From Branchiostoma floridae (taxonomy: Eukaryota; Chordata; Leptocardii; Amphioxiformes; Branchiostomatidae), in assembly GCF_000003815.2 (NCBI RefSeq), contig NC_049989.1:17691664-17747029 (forward strand): DNA of 55,366 bases. Reading direction: 5' to 3'. The notes below the pieces were generated by a model. It did no database searches, had not been told where the DNA came from, and was given only the letters and a program-made list of their open reading frames with translations. A program made the translations under genes and the position numbers. Positions 17,101 through 27,111 of this stretch are shown one piece after another; the first letter of the stretch is position 1, and each line of letters begins with the position of its first letter.

Positions 17101-20100
17101 CGGTTTTAATTCTACGTACTCCGTAGCGGGACCGTTCGAATTCAACGTAGAGCGTAATCGGTGCATTTTGCGTCGAGCGATATTGGCCCCCTTAATTTAA
17201 CGTATTACGTAGAAGCAGACCGGATTTTACCGTAAAACGTAATTCATATTAATTTTTCGTCAAGTGTAATCAAAGTTTCATTAAACTTAACTAGTCTACC
17301 GGCAAATTTTACCCGCGAAAATGCTGGAAATTGCGTTTCAAAGGGTCCAGATTTCAAAATTTCGCCGGACATTCCTTGCTATGGCTCAACACTTCGGCAC
17401 TGGACATGGTGAAAATATGTTGCGGGAGCGTCGTCCCCCAACTAGTAGAAATCTTTTTACCGTAGCTTAGTTAACAAGCAAAATGTGCCCCTTAAATGCA
17501 GGAAATGGCATTTCAGAGGGTCGAGATTTCAATTTTTCTCTGGGCGCTGGGCGGCCCTTGCCAAGGCTTGCGACGGCTTGGGCCTCCGGCGCTCACGACT
17601 CTCCGGCGCCCGGCGCCCTCAAAGACGTTTCTCTGACAGAAATGTCATTACATTGAGCATATGGTCTGCCAGCAAAATTTGCCCCTCAAAATCCAGGAAA
17701 TGGTGTTTCAGAGGGTAAAAATTTCCAAATTTTCCCGTCTACCTTACGACGGTTCGACTGTTCGTGCTTTCGGCACTCGAAATCTGAAAATGATGTTTGG
17801 GGGCGTTGCCCAGCTTAAAGTTAAAACCATGTGAATTTCTAATTGGATGCTATTGAACTTAGCTTAGTCTGTGAGCAAAATTTGCCCTTCAAAATGCATA
17901 ACATGGCGTTTTAGGGGGTCAGGATTTCACAATATTCCCGGGGGAGCATGCCCCCAGACGGCCTAGGATTGTCGCGCCTCCGCTTTCGGTGTTACAAGTG
18001 CTGAAAATTACGTCACATTTTTGCTGTCGCCGCCTTTGGCCAGCAAGACGTCTTTAGAAGTTAAGTAATTGATGGAATTATCAGTTTTGGTTAGATCTCA
18101 TCTTCACATGTTCTGCCGTCGGCGGAGTTCAGGCAAAAGACAATAAATATTTGCATAATGCATTATGAAATTTCGTAATTTAGCGTAGAGCGTAATAAAG
18201 TATCCATAATTTAGCGTATTACGTAGCCGGCCCTCCCGAATTTAGCGTAGAGCGTTGTCGGTACCCCCCCTTGGGGGCCCTCCTGGAGGGCCCTGATACC
18301 TAAAGCCACTCTTGATATGCCTTTGTTTTGGTGCTCCACCCCCCTCGGCCCAGCTGTCACAAATTATACTTCAACCCCAGTCTGTCCTACTGTCCGGATG
18401 CTCCAACCACCCCACCCCAAGGAGGAAATGGCCTGGTGCAGGCATTACACATGTTGCTCCAGAAGGCTTGGACAGAAGGAAAGCACCCAAAAAGCTTCAA
18501 ACAAGACCCCAAAATTCTAATCCAGAAGCCAAACAAAGAGAACTACAACAACACAAAGAGTTACAGACCAATCACATTACAGAGTATCATAGGCAAACTG
18601 CTACAAAGAGTGATGAATAACAGACTGATTTGGTTTCTTGAAGCAGGAGGTAAACTTGCAGAAACACAAGATGCATACAGAAAACAGAGAACATGTACAC
18701 AGACCATCCTCAGACTTGTACAAGACATCCAGATGGCCTGGCAAGATGGTGAAACAGTGATACTGGTAGTAATGGACCTTGAGTCATGCTACGAAAGAAT
18801 ATGGAGAGAAGGCCTATTGTGGAAACTATGGAAGATGGGTGTAGGTGGTAGGATGCTTGCCAATATACACGAGTTTCTGAACAGATGGAACAGATTCTGT
18901 GTAAATGACTACACGACAGAATGGAAGGAAACATATGTTGGCATACCACAGGGTGCTATACTTTCACCCACACTCTGCAATGCTTACACATGTGATATGC
19001 TCAAAGATGTGAGTTCTGAACATGGAGAATATGCTGATGACAACATGCTGTGGAAAAGGGGTAAGGACATAGATGCACTAGTGAGTACAATTCAGAATGA
19101 CATTGACAGTACTCTACAGTGGTGCAACAAATGGAATGCAAAGATACAAGCTGAAAAAACTGAATACATGGTATTCCAACCTCCTAAGGAGCAGAGAAAG
19201 AGAGTGGTACTACAGATGGGAAACAGCACATTGACAGAAGCAGAAGAAAAAAGATTAATGGGTATATACATGGACAGATACTTACATATGAGAGCACACG
19301 TGGAGCATCAAACCAAGAAAGCATACAAAACTCTGAAAGCAGTAGCCAGTGTGTTAGACCCAAGAACGGGACTTGACCAAAATACAGCTACACATGTGTA
19401 CAAGACACTTGTACGCCCACATGCAGAGTTTGGAGCATCCTTGATGGTTAATGCAACAGACACGGCTGTGAAGAAGTTGGAAGGAGTACAGAGACAGGCG
19501 CTGTTGAAAATCACTGGATGCCTGTCACACACTTCTACTGAGGCACTGGAGGTGCTAACAAACGTTATGCCCCTAGATATACACCTGAGAAGTATACAAG
19601 CCATGGAGTATGCCAGACTCCTAATGAAGAACAACAATACCATGATAGGACACATGATGAACAAGTGGCAAGCTACAGAGCATGAAAGAACACCTACAAC
19701 ACTGACACTGTTACACAACTGCTATAGACACAGCGTGGGTAAAAGGGCAGCGGACCCAGTTGAGGAAGAGTTTCAGTACAAAAGTGAAAACATCTCCTTC
19801 AAACCTGTACGAACTAAAAAGGTCTTCAACATACGGGAGGTACTGAGCAAAAAGGAAGGAGCTGTTGAGATACAAAAGATGCTTGGGAAGGTCACACACG
19901 AAGATGTCATCTGTTTTACGGATGGCTCAGCACTAGGAAATCCAGGCCCAACGGGCAGCGGCGCTGCAATATACCTAAAAGGACTAGACAGTATACCGAT
20001 TTGCCTGAAGAAATCAGTGTCAAGTGAAGGCAACAATTATATAGGAGAACTGCATGGTTTGTTGCTGGCGGCAGAACTCATTAAGAAAAGCAAGATACAC

Positions 20101-21432
20101 GGAAAGAACATATTTATACTATGTGATTGTAAATCAGCAATCGAAGCTGTATCACATGCTGGGCCACCCAGAAGCAATCAAGAAACAACCATGAAGATAA
20201 GAAAGACACTAGCTGAAATTGCAGAAAATAAGAACAATTTACAGATCCTATGGACCCCTGGTCATATGGGCATTACAGGCAATGAGATAGCAGATGGTCT
20301 TGCAAAGGAAGCAGCTAAGGAGAGTAAAAAAGAAGAACACATGATGATTGCACTTATGACAAAACAAGACATCAAGAAGGAAATCAATGAAAACTCCACA
20401 CAGAGATGGCAAAATAGATACATGCTGTCGACACAAAGTATCTTAACGCACAGTGTGATCAAGAAAGTGGGAGTAAGAAGAATGTTAAGTAGTATGACGG
20501 ATAGAAGAGGATATATACTGCTGAACCACATACTAAGCGGACACACAAGACTCAATAGCTTGGAGAAACTGACCAACCCTGAGTGCAAAACAGACCTGTG
20601 TAAACACTGCTTGGTGCCGGAAACCATAGAACATTATTTATGGGATTGTGACCTTTATTCAGAGCAGAGAGAGAGATTACAGAGAGACACATACCTCTGT
20701 CTGAGAGAAGAGGGAATGATGACAGTGAATCCAGAGGATCTGGAAATCTATGCAGGATCAGAGGAGGAGATTAGCAAGGAAGGAGTGGAAAAACTCCAAA
20801 CAGCCCTGATCAAATACTTGACAAGTACAAGAAGATTTGAACAATGACTGATGAGAGGGAAGATGGAGAATGAGAATAGACAACAAAAGGAATAGAAGAA
20901 TGGAAGTTTGAAGGGATACCGACAATGTGTGCAAAAGCCGACCAATTGGAAAAAGCAGCAAGAGTGTAACACATGTGTTTGGATGCACATAGAGAGAAGG
21001 GAATGAAGGAAAGCACATGAGACCATTTACCGACAACTGAAGCGGTTAGAGAGACAACAACAACAACAACACCTCTTCTTGCTATCATGGATCCTCTGTC
21101 ATACCACCACCCCTCATGTCCAAGTTTGCAGTACAATGTCATCAGCCCTAATCGCCATTCATTTTCCTCGAACAGCCTAAATTGTGGCACAAAATGAGGA
21201 GCACAAAAAGTACGTGTTCAGACACGATCAAAAATCCCTTACTTGGACGTGTACTTGCGAGCTTCCTCTTCATTGTAGAACTGTAGGCAAAGAAAAGGAA
21301 ATACAATCAGCATTGTCCCTGCAACCGTATCTCACAATTGTCGGACATTTCTGATGAAAAAGACCCCAGACGAGGCAGAAAACTCACCACTTCTGGAGGA
21401 GCTTGGTGTTCGGGTCTTCTTCCGGAAGCCAT
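11146..21432 (-). CDS. BUD23: 18S rRNA (guanine-N7) methyltransferase BUD23
   Basis: Twelve coding exons, 5' to 3' on the minus strand: 21388-21432, 21243-21280, 16549-16644, 16041-16123, 15505-15601, 14052-14148, 13482-13532, 13087-13172, 12630-12678, 12435-12484, 11853-11942 and 11146-11200. All junctions are GT-AG and phases match, giving 278 residues (human 281). Landmarks are the N-terminus [30 protein letters not shown]-binding motif I LLDLGCGSGLSG, motif II region [39 protein letters not shown] and the basic tail [17 protein letters not shown] then [13 protein letters not shown]. The enzyme, with TRMT112, methylates N7 of a conserved guanosine in 18S rRNA during 40S maturation in the nucleolus. 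Intron 2 (about 4.6 kb) holds an antisense LINE and an unusual 1.2-kb element. It is head-to-head with DNAJC30, as in vertebrates. Confidence 0.96.
12247..12402 (-). mobile_element. tRNA-derived SINE, copy in BUD23 intron
   Basis: On the minus strand an A-box-like TGGCCCAAGTGG is followed by a B-box-like GGGTTTGAATCCC, then TTTTGTGCTCTTAGGAAAGG and TTTCCTCACTCAAGTCAGG. The body matches other copies at 13345-13455, 22503-22690 and 35490-35745. The body motif resembles widely distributed deuterostome SINE domains, but the exact family needs a database search. Confidence 0.6.
12784..12890. mobile_element. Short MITE-like repeat, copy 2
   Basis: Partner of 7829-7935, with ends TAGCCTGACT and ACAGGCTA. 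It lies in the BUD23 intron between exons 8 and 9. Confidence 0.35.
13345..13455 (-). mobile_element. SINE fragment
   Basis: On the minus strand it carries the body sequence GCGCCCTTGGAAAAGGCAC followed by TTTCCTTACTCAACTCAGTG, the same module as in 12247-12402 and 22503-22690. The tRNA-like head is degraded. It lies next to the donor of BUD23 exon 7. Confidence 0.5.
16750..17062 (+). repeat. Minisatellite, left part
   Basis: Diverged tandem units of about 34 bp built on a TGCTTCAACCCCCTCTGTCC-like core followed by GCTGTCCCAAAT. The array resumes at 18315 after a 1.2-kb insertion. It is open in several frames, which explains open frames without protein features here. It lies in BUD23 intron 2. 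Confidence 0.6.
17063..18292. mobile_element. Unclassified 1.2-kb element with subterminal arrays and four internal repeats
   Basis: Both ends carry repeated CGTAGAGCGTAAT-type motifs: left at about 17083, 17141 and 17168, right at about 18183 and 18245. GTATTACGTAG blocks sit at about 17202 and 18213. The outermost GC-rich ends (GGGGGGCCCCAAAG and CTTGGGGGCCC) are imperfect inverted repeats. Inside are four diverged tandem units of about 190 bp starting near 17285, 17467, 17656 and 17861, each with AGCAAAATTTGCCCCTCAAA-like sequence and a TTTCAGAGGGT core. No protein frame of note. It interrupts the minisatellite on either side, so it was inserted. Probably a non-autonomous DNA transposon of unknown superfamily. 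Confidence 0.5.
18315..18424 (+). repeat. Minisatellite, right part
   Basis: Continuation of the array at 16750-17062 (CTTCAACCCCAGTCTGTCC and related units) between the 1.2-kb element and the LINE 5' junction. Confidence 0.5.
18328..20847 (+). CDS. LINE reverse transcriptase-RNase H, 5'-truncated frame
   Basis: An 839-codon open frame; roughly the first 34 codons are minisatellite, so the real protein starts at the truncation near 18430. RT motifs seen: [20 protein letters not shown], motif [14 protein letters not shown], motif [13 protein letters not shown] and motif C EYADDNM. An RNase H domain follows with all four acidic positions plausible ([43 protein letters not shown]). The C-terminus has a zinc-knuckle-like [17 protein letters not shown]. 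No stop or frameshift interrupts it, which suggests a young insertion despite truncation. It cannot be autonomous because the endonuclease is absent. Transcription would be antisense to BUD23. Confidence 0.85.
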   Translation: MVLHPPRPSCHKLYFNPSLSYCPDAPTTPPQGGNGLVQALHMLLQKAWTEGKHPKSFKQDPKILIQKPNKENYNNTKSYRPITLQSIIGKLLQRVMNNRLIWFLEAGGKLAETQDAYRKQRTCTQTILRLVQDIQMAWQDGETVILVVMDLESCYERIWREGLLWKLWKMGVGGRMLANIHEFLNRWNRFCVNDYTTEWKETYVGIPQGAILSPTLCNAYTCDMLKDVSSEHGEYADDNMLWKRGKDIDALVSTIQNDIDSTLQWCNKWNAKIQAEKTEYMVFQPPKEQRKRVVLQMGNSTLTEAEEKRLMGIYMDRYLHMRAHVEHQTKKAYKTLKAVASVLDPRTGLDQNTATHVYKTLVRPHAEFGASLMVNATDTAVKKLEGVQRQALLKITGCLSHTSTEALEVLTNVMPLDIHLRSIQAMEYARLLMKNNNTMIGHMMNKWQATEHERTPTTLTLLHNCYRHSVGKRAADPVEEEFQYKSENISFKPVRTKKVFNIREVLSKKEGAVEIQKMLGKVTHEDVICFTDGSALGNPGPTGSGAAIYLKGLDSIPICLKKSVSSEGNNYIGELHGLLLAAELIKKSKIHGKNIFILCDCKSAIEAVSHAGPPRSNQETTMKIRKTLAEIAENKNNLQILWTPGHMGITGNEIADGLAKEAAKESKKEEHMMIALMTKQDIKKEINENSTQRWQNRYMLSTQSILTHSVIKKVGVRRMLSSMTDRRGYILLNHILSGHTRLNSLEKLTNPECKTDLCKHCLVPETIEHYLWDCDLYSEQRERLQRDTYLCLREEGMMTVNPEDLEIYAGSEEEISKEGVEKLQTALIKYLTSTRRFEQ
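18425..21075 (+). mobile_element. 5'-truncated LINE (RT plus RNase H)
   Basis: The element begins inside the reverse transcriptase region just after the minisatellite and ends in a CAA-repeat tail at about 21055-21075, downstream of a 3' UTR of about 210 bp. ORF1 and the endonuclease are missing, which is classical 5' truncation. Presence of RNase H after RT and a simple-repeat tail fits the I/R1-type LINEs. It is antisense to BUD23, within its second intron. Confidence 0.8.
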
Positions 21433-21662
21433 CTTAGCGAGCACGTGGAGGTCAAAGGGTAGAGGTTAGTTTTCCATCATAAAGTTTAGCTTTGTTCCAA
21501 AATTTGAAGCCCTTAGCATATCCTAATTGTGTGTCGTGGTTATGTTTAAGACATGTTACAGAATTAACGGGATTTAAATGCGATATAACGACGAAAAAGA
21601 TGTCAAAAGTGCAGAGGTTGGCGTCCCATGGTCGTGACGTCATCACAGGGGTCACAACCTTC
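21433..21662. promoter_or_regulatory. Bidirectional BUD23|DNAJC30 promoter
   Basis: Only about 230 bp separate the BUD23 start (21432, minus) from the likely DNAJC30 start (21663, plus). No TATA box is evident. The human orthologues are also head-to-head, so a shared promoter is likely. Exact start sites cannot be read from the sequence. Confidence 0.6.
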
Positions 21663-23240
21663 ATGATGGCGGCGATGTTGGCCGCTGGCCGGCCGGCGAA
21701 GTCTCTTCGGGCTTTTACTCGGACGAAAACCTTTCCGAGCCGCACGATGGCGGCTCCGCTCTGTCAGAGGAACACCAGGAACGTTTTGAAGGCCACGCTA
21801 GGAGCCTGCTACGCGAAGTTTTTGAGCAGCGACGCTTTTTCTGATGGCAGGTCCGGTTGTTGTTCACCTTACGCAACACTGCTATGTGGTGGGAGTGTCC
21901 GACAGGTTGAGAGCGTTGGCCAACTCTATCAGCACGGGAGCATGGTGGAAAACCTGTACTTAAAGTTGTTAGAAGATCCCGTTGTGCTGAGAACCTTCGG
22001 AGAGCTTTACGACCGTGAGAGAGATGTAGAAGAACTACAAGATGCTGACCCGATCGCTCAAGAAGCCTTGGAAGAAGATCAGATCCTCAAGTCGCATCCT
22101 GTCGTTGGTATTGGTAGTTTTGCAGCCAACTGTCAGCGATCTTGGGCTTTCCTTCAAGGGGATGCTACATCACAACCATTTGAGCGATCTCAGGTCAGAA
22201 GTTTTAGGACGGACTGTAGGCAGCACTATCAGAAGTTCCATCACAGAGAGAGGCAAGTCAACGTCCACTATTATGACGTGCTGGGCATCACTCCAGCCGC
22301 CACTCAGACGCAGATCAAGAGCGCGTACTACAAGAAGTCTATGCAGTTCCACCCAGACAGGAACAAGACTGCGTTCGCCGCCGACAGGTTTGTAACAGTC
22401 TAAAATCATGTTGCTCTGACTTCAGACAGATAACTTGAAGATAAAACTAAACACATCTCTACTCTAGATCGGAGATCTCTCATTATTCAAAGTCCAAATT
22501 GTGGGACCGCGTGGCACAATCGGCAGCACGTTTGACTCAGGCCCAGAAGGTCCTGAGTTCGAACCCTGCCGTGTCACCGATCTTGTGCCCTTGGGAAAGC
22601 CAAGGGCACTTTACATGACTTTCCTCACTTCACTCAAGTGAAAAATGAGTATATAGGTCTTCAGCAAGTTGAACTTGGTAGCCTCAAAAAAAAGAAAGAA
22701 CAAATGACAGCTTCTAGAATTCCGTTCTAGAAGCGAAGGCGTTATTCGAGATTCTACTTTGCCCAGCGGCATGTGCTTGGCCACGTGTGAATCGTGTGCT
22801 CTCACCACGCAATCCTGCGTGGCCGGCACAATGCCGCAGGATACTTTATGACTATATATTATACTTACAGGTTCACTGAGATCACGGAGGCATACGAAGT
22901 GCTCAGCCACAGGGACCTGCGAAGGAAGTATGACCACGGAGTCCTGAACAAGTCGGACTTGTTGAGGGAAAGGAAACCGACAACTCCGCCGCCTCGACAG
23001 GAGGGCAGCAGACAGGCCTACTCAGACACTAAGGTCCAGAGTAGGGGCAATCTGGGCTATAACATGGACGAGTGGCTAAGGGGTCACTACGGAGACGCTA
23101 TGGAGCAAGAACAGAGGAGGAAACGCGTCAGGAAGAACTATGAAGACTATAAGAGGGCCGAAGCACGTAATAAGAAGGACTCTTATATTGCACTTGTCTT
23201 GCTTGGTATTGCAACTGTGATTGCCTTCATTTTAAAGTAA
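21663..23240 (+). CDS. DNAJC30: DnaJ homolog subfamily C member 30
   Basis: Two exons, 21663-22387 and 22871-23240, joined in frame (AG|G) for 364 residues. The J domain is at about residues 200-265: VHYYDVLGITPAATQ, KSAYYKKSMQF, the HPD motif at about residues 230-232, then FTEITEAYEVLSHRDLRRKYD across the splice. The C-terminus ends in one membrane span (SYIALVLLGIATVIAFILK). DNAJC30 is a mitochondrial inner-membrane J protein linked to ATP synthase function and to complex I repair. The start is uncertain: 21663 (MMAAMLAAGRPAKSLRAF, arginine-rich and presequence-like) is preferred over in-frame ATGs at 21492, 21600 and 21747. The region before the J domain is far longer than in human (226 residues in total), and there is an intron where the human gene has none. 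The BUD23 neighbour supports orthology. Confidence 0.9.
22503..22690 (+). mobile_element. tRNA-derived SINE in DNAJC30 intron
   Basis: An A-box-like GTGGCACAATCGGCAG and a B box GAGTTCGAACCC lie about 35 bp apart, followed by the body GCCCTTGGGAAAGCCAAGGG, ACTTTCCTCACTTCACTCAAG and an A-rich tail (22685-22700). This is the best-preserved plus-strand copy of the SINE family in the window. Confidence 0.7.
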
Positions 23241-24339
23241 CGTTGATTTTTTTAAATTGAAAGTGCTCAAGTGTAGTACTGTAAAAATAACATCAGTTAC
23301 AAGTACAGAGGTTTAGCTACAGGTTTGGACCTGTGCTTAAACCTGAACAAGTTGAACCTGTGGTCTTCAATAATGACGGAAATATGAATGAACAGGTTAC
23401 GGAATGTTTAGTTAGACTTCAGGTATCTTGTTCCCATGCAGTAGCGAGGATCTGAAATCATAGATGGTGCTGATTTCAACGTTTTCATCTTTTTCCAGTG
23501 CTAAATCTTCATCTTTGTGGTCGGAATAACACGTTTTTAGTTACAAAATAAGTCAGTGATCCCGACCCAAGCATCTGGTGCACTTGTAGTGTACTAGTAC
23601 ATGTAACGTTTTACCTCAACAAACTAAAACTCTATATAGCTAGTTGACACCACATTTTAAGTCTAAGATATAGATATGTGAATCCTGAATCAACAATGAT
23701 AATTGTGATAATCTTGCAGCTGAAAGTTGAAAAAGTTGTTTTAAGATTCAAATATATAAATCCTCATACAAAGATGACAATTTATCACTTAAAGTAAAAA
23801 GACTGTTGGCTCAGTTGGCTTCATGTAGAACTTACAGATATTTGATCAAACTTGTTTCAGTATAGGAACAGGTATGGATTTGTATGTAAACCTGTGTACC
23901 TGTACCTGTACCAAAAATTTATTTAGGTACACAGCTCTCAAGCCAATAGATACTGGGCTATACTTAACTTTTGTGTGGACAGTGTTGCCAAGATAATCAG
24001 TGCCTGTACAAATGTATACTTAGTTTTCAACAAATATTTTGAGTGTGAATAGTTTTTCAAACTGGAACTTCAACTGAAAAAAGCTCAAGCTGTAATGTTG
24101 TTGTAGAATATTGTATATAAAGAAATCCATAAATTTTTAAAGCACCGTTGTTGTCAATTATATACAAAAAGTAGATAGTGGTAATTCTATTTCTTCGAAT
24201 TGCTTTTTACTTTTCTTCAGGCCATATTGTAGTAAATTAGATCATTGCTGCTGGTCCAAATGTTTAGTTTCTGATGATGGGGATAATGACAGGTATGAGG
24301 GAAAGGTGGCAATGGCCCTTTTGTATGTTAGTGGCATTG

Positions 24340-24540
24340 AATAGCCTAGTAGTTAGGCCAGTGGACACAATATTAAGAGATGGATTGATTCCTGGCATTC
24401 CTGGATTGATGTTGTGTCTTTGGTATTGAGGTCAAAGGCAGTGGGAGGAGGGGGGTGGGTTCTAACACAGTGGATAACAACCCACTACCCCTTTGTCCTC
24501 AAAAGGTTATAACACTACCTTAACCATCGCCTTATTCAAT
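24340..24540 (+). mobile_element. Degraded SINE
   Basis: An A-box-like TAGCCTAGTAGTTAGG is followed by GGATTGATTCCTGG. A GTGGGTTCTAACACAGTGGA stretch parallels the SINE at 35490-35745, which carries CAGTGGGTTGTTATCCACTG. Confidence 0.4.
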
Positions 24541-24774
24541 ATAATCAAGTCAGTGTAGCCTCACTGTTAGCACTGTGTAGGTAACATGAAGTGGCCATGT
24601 AGCACTGAAACCAAGGCAAATTTCCAGCTTAAAACAAGGGAAAGAGAAATGATGCGGTTTTAATGGTGATGTTGAGTAGCCGATTGTGAACAAACTATTT
24701 TGCAATTCAAAACCGAGATAGTGATACAAGCCAGGTAAAAACAAACGTGATGAAGCGAGGACTGACTAGACAAG

Positions 24775-24960
24775 TTACGACGGTCAAGGTCAAGTTTTGG
24801 CCTCCTGGTGGCTAATTTTGGTACTGCCATTTTTGTACCTTGCCCTGGACATGCTGCGGTCAGGATTTTTTTGGAGGTAGATACTAGTAGCTTGTGATGT
24901 CAGGAAGAAGTGGTGTAGGGTTGGGTCCCCAGCAGGTAGTTCTCATTGTTAGTGCACATT
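24775..24960 (+). repeat. Dispersed repeat family, copy 1
   Basis: Contains GTCAAGTTTTGGCCTCCTGG and GCTTGTGATGTCAGGAAGAA. Related copies lie at 29085-29345, 39480-39700 and 45390-45510, sharing a TGATGATATTTGGTA-like start and a GGAAGAAGTG end. Confidence 0.5.
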
Positions 24961-25317
24961 GATTTTCCTTAGAAATCAATGAATGTATACATTTTTCCTG
25001 CAACATTTTCATTGAAATTGATAACATGAACATGGTAAAGAATGGCTTCGGGTTCAAATGTTTATATCATATGTTCTGCAGACTTAATTTATTCAGGAAT
25101 CTTTTTATTTATGTGATTGTGTTCATTAGTATTTATTTGACCTGCAGCCGAGATGTTTTTTTTATGAAAAGATATGTGCTGCTTCTCTATGCTCTGTGTT
25201 GTTTGAATTACTGTTGAATGATTTAAATAAAATGTCAGTCAGATCACATTAAGCATCGTGATACTTCTTTTTTGCATACACCTAATGTCATTAGAGCAAG
25301 TGCTTTACTCCATCCAC

Positions 25318-25452
25318 ACACAGTCAAACAAACCTGTCCTTGGTGCTGAATAACATCCACATACAGAAAAATCTCTTCTTGGTGCTGAACAACATCCACA
25401 TGCAGACAAATCTGTCCTTGGTGCTGAACACCATCCACACAGTCAAAGAAAC
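25318..25452 (-). repeat. 42-bp minisatellite, upstream array
   Basis: About three units of a repeat containing CTGTCCTTGGTGCTGAACA and CATCCACA. The same repeat forms a longer array at 32640-33195. The two arrays flank the PLA2-like gene. Confidence 0.65.
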
Positions 25453-25826
25453 CTGATCACTACCCAGAAACAGGCAAACTTTCTTCTGTGTTTGATACAG
25501 TCCTCACACTCACGCGGACTTGGTTACATAGTCGGATCTATGTATTTAAAATCTCACCATCAATGAAATCATGGAACTCGGACTGGATGTTCTGAAGAAA
25601 TAGGGATGCCTATAAGTAAACAAAAATGGCCTGGGTGTCTGAAATTAAAGGTCAGGGCCATTCACTGCGCTTATCGATCAAGGATGGTTCTGTCTAAAAG
25701 AGGATTCTTGTCATTTTTATATAATTTGATCTAAGCTTTTATATACCAAATGTCACCATCAATGACGTCATGGAACTTGGACAATGCCGTGAGATAACAA
25801 TGGAATATTCCATTTTGAGTCTGAGC

Positions 25827-26648
25827 TAGGGCTGGGTATCGGTACAGTGTACCGGTACAAAACCGGTTTTTCTTCTTGGACCGGTCCGAAAAAACCGGAC
25901 CTGAAAAAAGTCCGTGGACCGGATGCTGGACCGTTTCGAAAATTCACGTCAGTAACAGACTATCGCTACTGGCGATCTACGGTCCAAGACCAAGACTAAT
26001 AATATATTACGACCAAACAGAGCTGCTACATGCAGCTGTAAATAATATCTCGGAGTTAAAACGGTTAAAGGATGTATCAATAGACGGAGATGTCAGTTAA
26101 GGTACTTTGTTTTGAGTAAGTGTCAACAGTGGCTAGCCTACAACTTTAATAAGTGCCTAGTGATGCGACACATGTATATACTTGCACTGGCGTAAATTTA
26201 CACTTGCCTAACTTGGGAACAAAAATGACAACCAAGTAAACCGCAAATCAAGTTACCTATATATTTGTCGCTCCGTTGTGCACATACTCGGCTTATTTCC
26301 TTGAGCTTGAATAGCCGAAATCCACCATATAACGACAACACACCTGGCGATCGCCGCGCAGCAAAACAAACGAGATCATTTTAATTCAGGCAAAAGAACC
26401 AGTAATTAAAACATATCCGTTTCCTTCCTGCATATTGGTTGTTTGAGTATAGATAGCTATCATTCCCATCTACAGTTAAACACTCACAGAGACCTGTGTT
26501 TGAATCTATCTCTCCAAAATTTCATATGCATGACATAGTACTGCTGTTCTACTGTAATCAGGTCCAGGTTCAGGTCCGGACCTGGACCTAATCCTCTGGA
26601 CCTGAACCGGACCTGGACCTAAATGTTCTGTACCGGTACCCAGCCCTA
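25827..26648. mobile_element. Non-autonomous hAT-type transposon
   Basis: Inverted ends TAGGGCTGGGTATCGGTAC and GTACCGGTACCCAGCCCTA bound an 822-bp element flanked by a perfect 8-bp duplication GTCTGAGC (25819-25826 and 26649-26656). Eight-bp target duplications are the mark of the hAT superfamily. Repeated ACCGG and GGTCC motifs cluster near both ends. The only notable frame (74 codons at 25876) is not a transposase. Confidence 0.8.
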
Positions 26649-27111
26649 GTCTGAGCAAGTGAGGATGCTCTAGAACACGTTTTAAAGACATAGCTAGGAA
26701 TACCGATAAGTAATTTGTAGTAAACGAAAATGTTTGAAGTTGAACGTCCAAAGTGATACATATCTTTTTCAGATTTCTGTTACGTAACCTATGATTACAC
26801 AACAGGAAAGCCCTGAAGTTATCAATTTATATTGTGACGTCACAAATGGGGACTATCCTGATTGGCTCAAAGTTAGGACAGTTCGCCCAGTTCCTGTTAT
26901 ACTGCGTACCTGTCGGTCACGCCGTAGTTTGCGGAACTCCCAATCACCGTAATTACCCGTTCTAGAACGGTTATTAACGGATTTCTTTCGAATCGCGTCT
27001 TGCCAAGGAGTGTATCACCATCTTTGGGTTGTTGTGATTTTAGATTTTGACTTTGTTTCGCGTTGGAAGAGAAGAATTTCCGAATCGCGGAGAGCTGAGG
27101 TTGTTGTGAGG

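Larger units (their letters stand above)
23241..25240 (+). other. DNAJC30 3' UTR and repeats
   Basis: AT-rich. A polyadenylation-type AATAAA near 25226 could end a 2-kb 3' UTR, but shorter transcripts are equally possible. A degraded SINE (24340-24540) and a dispersed repeat (24775-24960) lie inside. No further gene seen. Confidence 0.4.

Noticed and set aside
21492-21662. Upstream in-frame extension of DNAJC30 (start at 21492 or 21600)
   Set aside because: It would run through the shared promoter, and the extra residues do not look like a mitochondrial presequence. 21663 is preferred, though transcript data would decide.
22503-22580. tRNA gene
   Set aside because: A-box and B-box are present but no closed cloverleaf; followed by the SINE body and A-rich tail shared with other copies.
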